Below are positions 61,340-64,000 of a stretch of DNA of 64,000 nucleotides, in pieces. Position 1 is the first letter of the stretch, and every line of letters begins with the position of its first letter. The stretch comes from Notospermus geniculatus (lineage: Eukaryota; Nemertea; Pilidiophora; Heteronemertea; Lineidae): contig NMRB01001996.1 in the NCBI GenBank assembly GCA_002633025.1, positions 69,814-133,813 of the forward strand, read 5' to 3'. The notes under the pieces were generated by a model. The model made no database searches, was not told where the DNA came from, and saw only the letters and a program-made list of their open reading frames with translations. Both the position numbers and the translations under genes were made by a program.

Positions 61340-61643
61340 ACGGACAAAATAAAAAAAGTTAAAGTTTGGGTTTATAGTCTGATATCAACAACGGTATAGG
61401 TGTCACCTGACTTCACACTTTAACCCCAGTCTATCCTGAAACTTTTCAGTAGAACTCAGATGAGCTGCTCATTCAGCGCTACAATCTGAGCATTTCCGAC
61501 CGGTACCCATTTATACACCTGGGTGGAGAGAGGCCAGTAAGGCAAAGGGACCAGCCCAAAGTCTCACGCCAGCAGCGGGATTCGAACCCGGGATCCTCTG
61601 ACCGCTAGTCGGAGGCCCAAACCACTACACCACCGTGGCTCCC
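61340..61643 (-). mobile_element. tRNA-derived SINE, uninterrupted copy
   Basis: On the minus strand the head is GGGAGCCACGGTGGTGTAG and the B box GGGTTCGAATCC. The body contains CTCTCTCCACCCAGGTGTAT and GCGCTACAATCTGAGC (in + orientation), with a short AAAAAAAGTTAAAG stretch at the other end. About 300 bp. It serves as the empty-site reference for the copy at 26110. Confidence 0.85.
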
Positions 61644-61880
61644 AAAAACTCAAATACTCCCACCTGCATTCCTGAACCCGAAAAAAATGACTAAATCCTA
61701 AGTTGAAGATAATGGGGTGGGTATGGTCAGAAACAGTAATGCCCTGTGCACGTAATGTACTTGTCCCACCCCCGAGCCTGGCAAAGAATGACAGCGTGTG
61801 ATATCTTCAACTTAGGATTTGGTCATTTTTCCCGAGTTCAGGAATGGGACAGGTAAGTGGGAGTTTAGAGTAAGTGTTTT
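61643..61880. mobile_element. Family U foldback, uninterrupted
   Basis: CTCAAATACTCCCACCTGCA at the left and GGTAAGTGGGAGTTTAGAG at the right; arms AAATCCTAAGTTGAAGAT and ATCTTCAACTTAGGATTT. It directly follows the SINE at 61340. Confidence 0.85.
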
Positions 61881-62585
61881 TCGGCCAGCTAAAATGAAGA
61901 AACTGGATTATATAACCTTCAAAATGTCCGAAACGTGAGTACACACTAACAGGTGCATGATTCATCGATCAAATTTGCCAACTTGCGCTAATATTGTTGA
62001 CTTTCCAATTCGAAAAACTGTGAGAAATAAGTGTACATTTTTGTACGTATTTTAGCCAATCAGAAAATGTGTTACGGCGGCGTCGGTTAAATCCGTGATG
62101 ATGGCTTATGATTGGATCCTTGAGTGTTGTTATTACCTTGAATATTGTAAATAATTCCAGAGGTAGTACTAAGCAAGTAACTGAAAGCTGTAAAAATAAC
62201 ATGTAAATAAATAGTTTCCTGAACTTATATCTCATGTACTGTTACATTTTTGACGGCAGTTTCCTCCGGAAAAGTGGTGTGAGTGGACGGATAGGGGGTC
62301 ATGAACGGTACATTCCAGCGGACTAGATAAAGGCCGATACATTTTTTTCCTACAAAATAATTCCTACGATTTTTCACCAAATTTTATTGAAAGGAAGTAC
62401 AATATGTATTTCACATCTCGCCGTAGATGATACCATTTATTTCCTAGGAAGTATTACGTTGCAGCGTATTTTATTGTGTGTGACGAAAAATATGACCCGG
62501 TCAGGGGAGCCTATTTTTTTGTAGGATTGACCTACTACATGCGGACAAAGGGGCGCAATGCGTTAGTTGTACATGTACAATAATA

Positions 62586-62975
62586 GGGAGTTTTCGCAAA
62601 CCTGACGAAAAACGAAGTACGAAATACGAAATTGGACGTCATATCTATGACGTAATGTATTTCAGGAAATGGCTGGTACCACAAATATCGCCTGCTGCAG
62701 GAGCGTCTTTTAGCGTATGACGTTAGAACGACAGAGGTACGGTGTATATCAAACTTTGAAATTTATCTTTCGTTTCCACTTCGTTGATACGAATTGGAAA
62801 TTTAAAAATTCAAGATGCGCCATAACTCTTTCGATCTTACATGACATGCTAAAAGACGCACTGGCAGGAGGGACATTTGTGGTACCAAACATTTCCTGAA
62901 ATACATTACGTCATGGATATGACGTCCAATTTCGTATTTCGTACTTCGTTTTTCGTCAGATTTGCGAAAACTCCC
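62586..62975. mobile_element. Family C foldback, copy 6
   Basis: GGGAGTTTTCGCAAACCTGA and TCAGATTTGCGAAAACTCCC, flanked by TA. The best-preserved 390-bp copy. A family F hairpin is inserted immediately to its right. Confidence 0.9.
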
Positions 62976-62980
62976 TAATA

Positions 62981-63098
62981 GTGAGCTTTCGCAAGCGCCC
63001 GGTTAGGCCCTACGACGACGTTTATCTATTGTGTGGGAATACCCAAACAATAGATAAACGTTGTCGTATGGCCTAACCGGGTGCTTGCGAAAGCTCAC
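62981..63098. mobile_element. Family F hairpin, copy 3
   Basis: GTGAGCTTTCGCAAGCGCCC to GGGTGCTTGCGAAAGCTCAC, flanked by TA. Sits 5 bp from family C copy 6. Confidence 0.9.
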
Positions 63099-63513
63099 TA
63101 TTCTGCTACCACGACCTACACGATAGGAATTATTTCCTATAGCATTTTACTGTACAAGAAAAATAGGACATAACCTATTTGTGGATTTTTTCCTATACGA
63201 CAAAAATGGGACGATGTTTCCCGTCATACACGGTAAAATAAAGTCCTACAAANAAGCGCCCGGTTAGGCCCTACGACGACGTTTATCTATTGTGTGGGAA
63301 TACCCAAACAATAGATAAACGTTGTCGTATGGCCTAACCGGGTGCTTGCGAAAGCTCACTATTCTGCTACCACGACCTACACGATAGGAATTATTTCCTA
63401 TAGCATTTTACTGTACAAGAAAAATAGGACATAACCTATTTGTGGATTTTTTCCTATACGACAAAAATGGGACGATGTTTCCCGTCATACACGGTAAAAT
63501 AAAGTCCTACAAA
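62993..63513. repeat. 261-bp tandem duplication joined at an N
   Basis: 62993-63252 and 63254-63513 appear identical, and the single N at 63253 lies exactly at the junction. The unit includes most of family F copy 3 and the following GTTTCCCGTCATACACGG segment. An assembly or gap-closing artefact is the likeliest cause. Confidence 0.88.
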
Positions 63514-63730
63514 TATTTCGTAGGAAAAAAATGTACCGTGTACGGCGGCCTTTACCTTGGAGGAATTATACTTGCCAAGAGTATACGGATACCAACGACG
63601 GAAAAATCAGGGTAATTATAAGGTACGGAACGCTACGGCCCTATTGGTATGCTACAGCAATTAGCATGTCAAAACTTCGCGGCGCTGTGGTGATTCACGG
63701 ACTGCACCAAGTCATGGTTTGATCATGGCC

Positions 63731-63887
63731 AATACACACGATCCAATATTATCCAATTTTCTGAATATGCTCAATAAAGGCCTACATGCGAGTTTATACA
63801 TTGAGGCCCTAATAGGCCCGGAATCTGAATTTCCAAAAAAATTGGATGAAAAATTGGATCGTGTGTATAGGCCATTACAATGAGGCC
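63731..63887. mobile_element. Foldback with CACACGATCCAAT ends
   Basis: GGCCAATACACACGATCCAA and TTGGATCGTGTGTATAGGCC pair. The middle resembles 30465-30560. Confidence 0.75.
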
Positions 63888-63897
63888 TATTCAGAAA

Positions 63898-64000
63898 TGA
63901 TGGTTGTTAATTTCGACACGACGTAATGAGTGTCAAGCGAGAGGTCTGCGCTGTGCGCCTGCCGTATACAGCATGTTCGGTGTCGAAATTAACAACCATC
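63898..64000. repeat. Foldback reaching the window end
   Basis: ATGGTTGTTAATTTCGACAC at the left and GTGTCGAAATTAACAACCAT at the right. The element may end exactly at or beyond the window edge. Confidence 0.8.

Larger units (their letters stand above)
62331..63555. mobile_element. Family Y foldback hosting C and F insertions
   Basis: AAAGGCC with TACATTTTTTTCCTAC at the left and GTAGGAAAAAAATGTA with GGCCTTTA at the right. The interior repeats CCTAC and GTAGGA words (ATTCCTACGA, TTTCCTAGGA, TTTCCTATAC). It was interrupted by the family C and F elements. Confidence 0.6.

Overview
The window is eukaryotic nuclear DNA, most likely from a marine invertebrate. It has a gene with 1-8 kb introns and GT-AG splice sites, a nuclear tRNA-Asp, non-LTR retroelements, tRNA-derived SINE-like repeats and very many short foldback elements. 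The words TAGGCCTA and ACATGTAC recur throughout. That style is seen in echinoderms, hemichordates, amphioxus and some lophotrochozoans; the species cannot be named from sequence alone. Three isolated Ns (208, 6656, 63253) and one gap of 49 Ns (52049-52097) are present.

The one well-supported protein-coding gene is a membrane receptor guanylate cyclase on the + strand. Fifteen exons (20948-59349) were read by eye from protein motifs plus AG/GT borders. Every intron phase agrees, giving one open frame of 1087 residues. In order it encodes the membrane-proximal half of an ANF-receptor type ligand-binding domain, one transmembrane helix, a Ser-rich juxtamembrane exon, a kinase-homology (pseudokinase) domain, the dimerisation coiled coil, a class III guanylate cyclase domain with all catalytic residues present, and an unusual basic, Ser/Thr-rich C-terminal tail of about 270 residues. 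The first exons (signal peptide and N-terminal half of the ectodomain) were not found and probably lie upstream of the window, or are unrecognised in 1-20947. The end of the coding sequence has been tandemly duplicated into the 3' flank.

Layout. 1-3240: a TIR element with a repeated 17-bp palindrome, then four foldbacks in a row. 3240-6200: mostly unique, with an unrecognised 322-codon open frame on the minus strand. 6200-17220: a mosaic of non-autonomous DNA elements. 17221-20840: a broken CR1/L2/Jockey-like LINE between two 0.56-kb direct repeats. 20948-59349: the cyclase gene, whose introns are packed with nested elements, a minus-strand tRNA-Asp and a minisatellite. 59400-64000: the duplicated tail, then further repeats to the window end, including a 261-bp duplication joined at a single N.

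The most striking non-coding signal is a set of foldback elements with unrelated interiors that share a similar head (roughly GGCCYNGTTYAYACT). Each has an interior saturated with its own short word and that word's complement. A second set (families C, F and G) shares GGGAGTTTTCGCAA-type ends and TA targets despite different interiors. Several element ends sit within about 35 bp of 3' splice sites of the cyclase gene.
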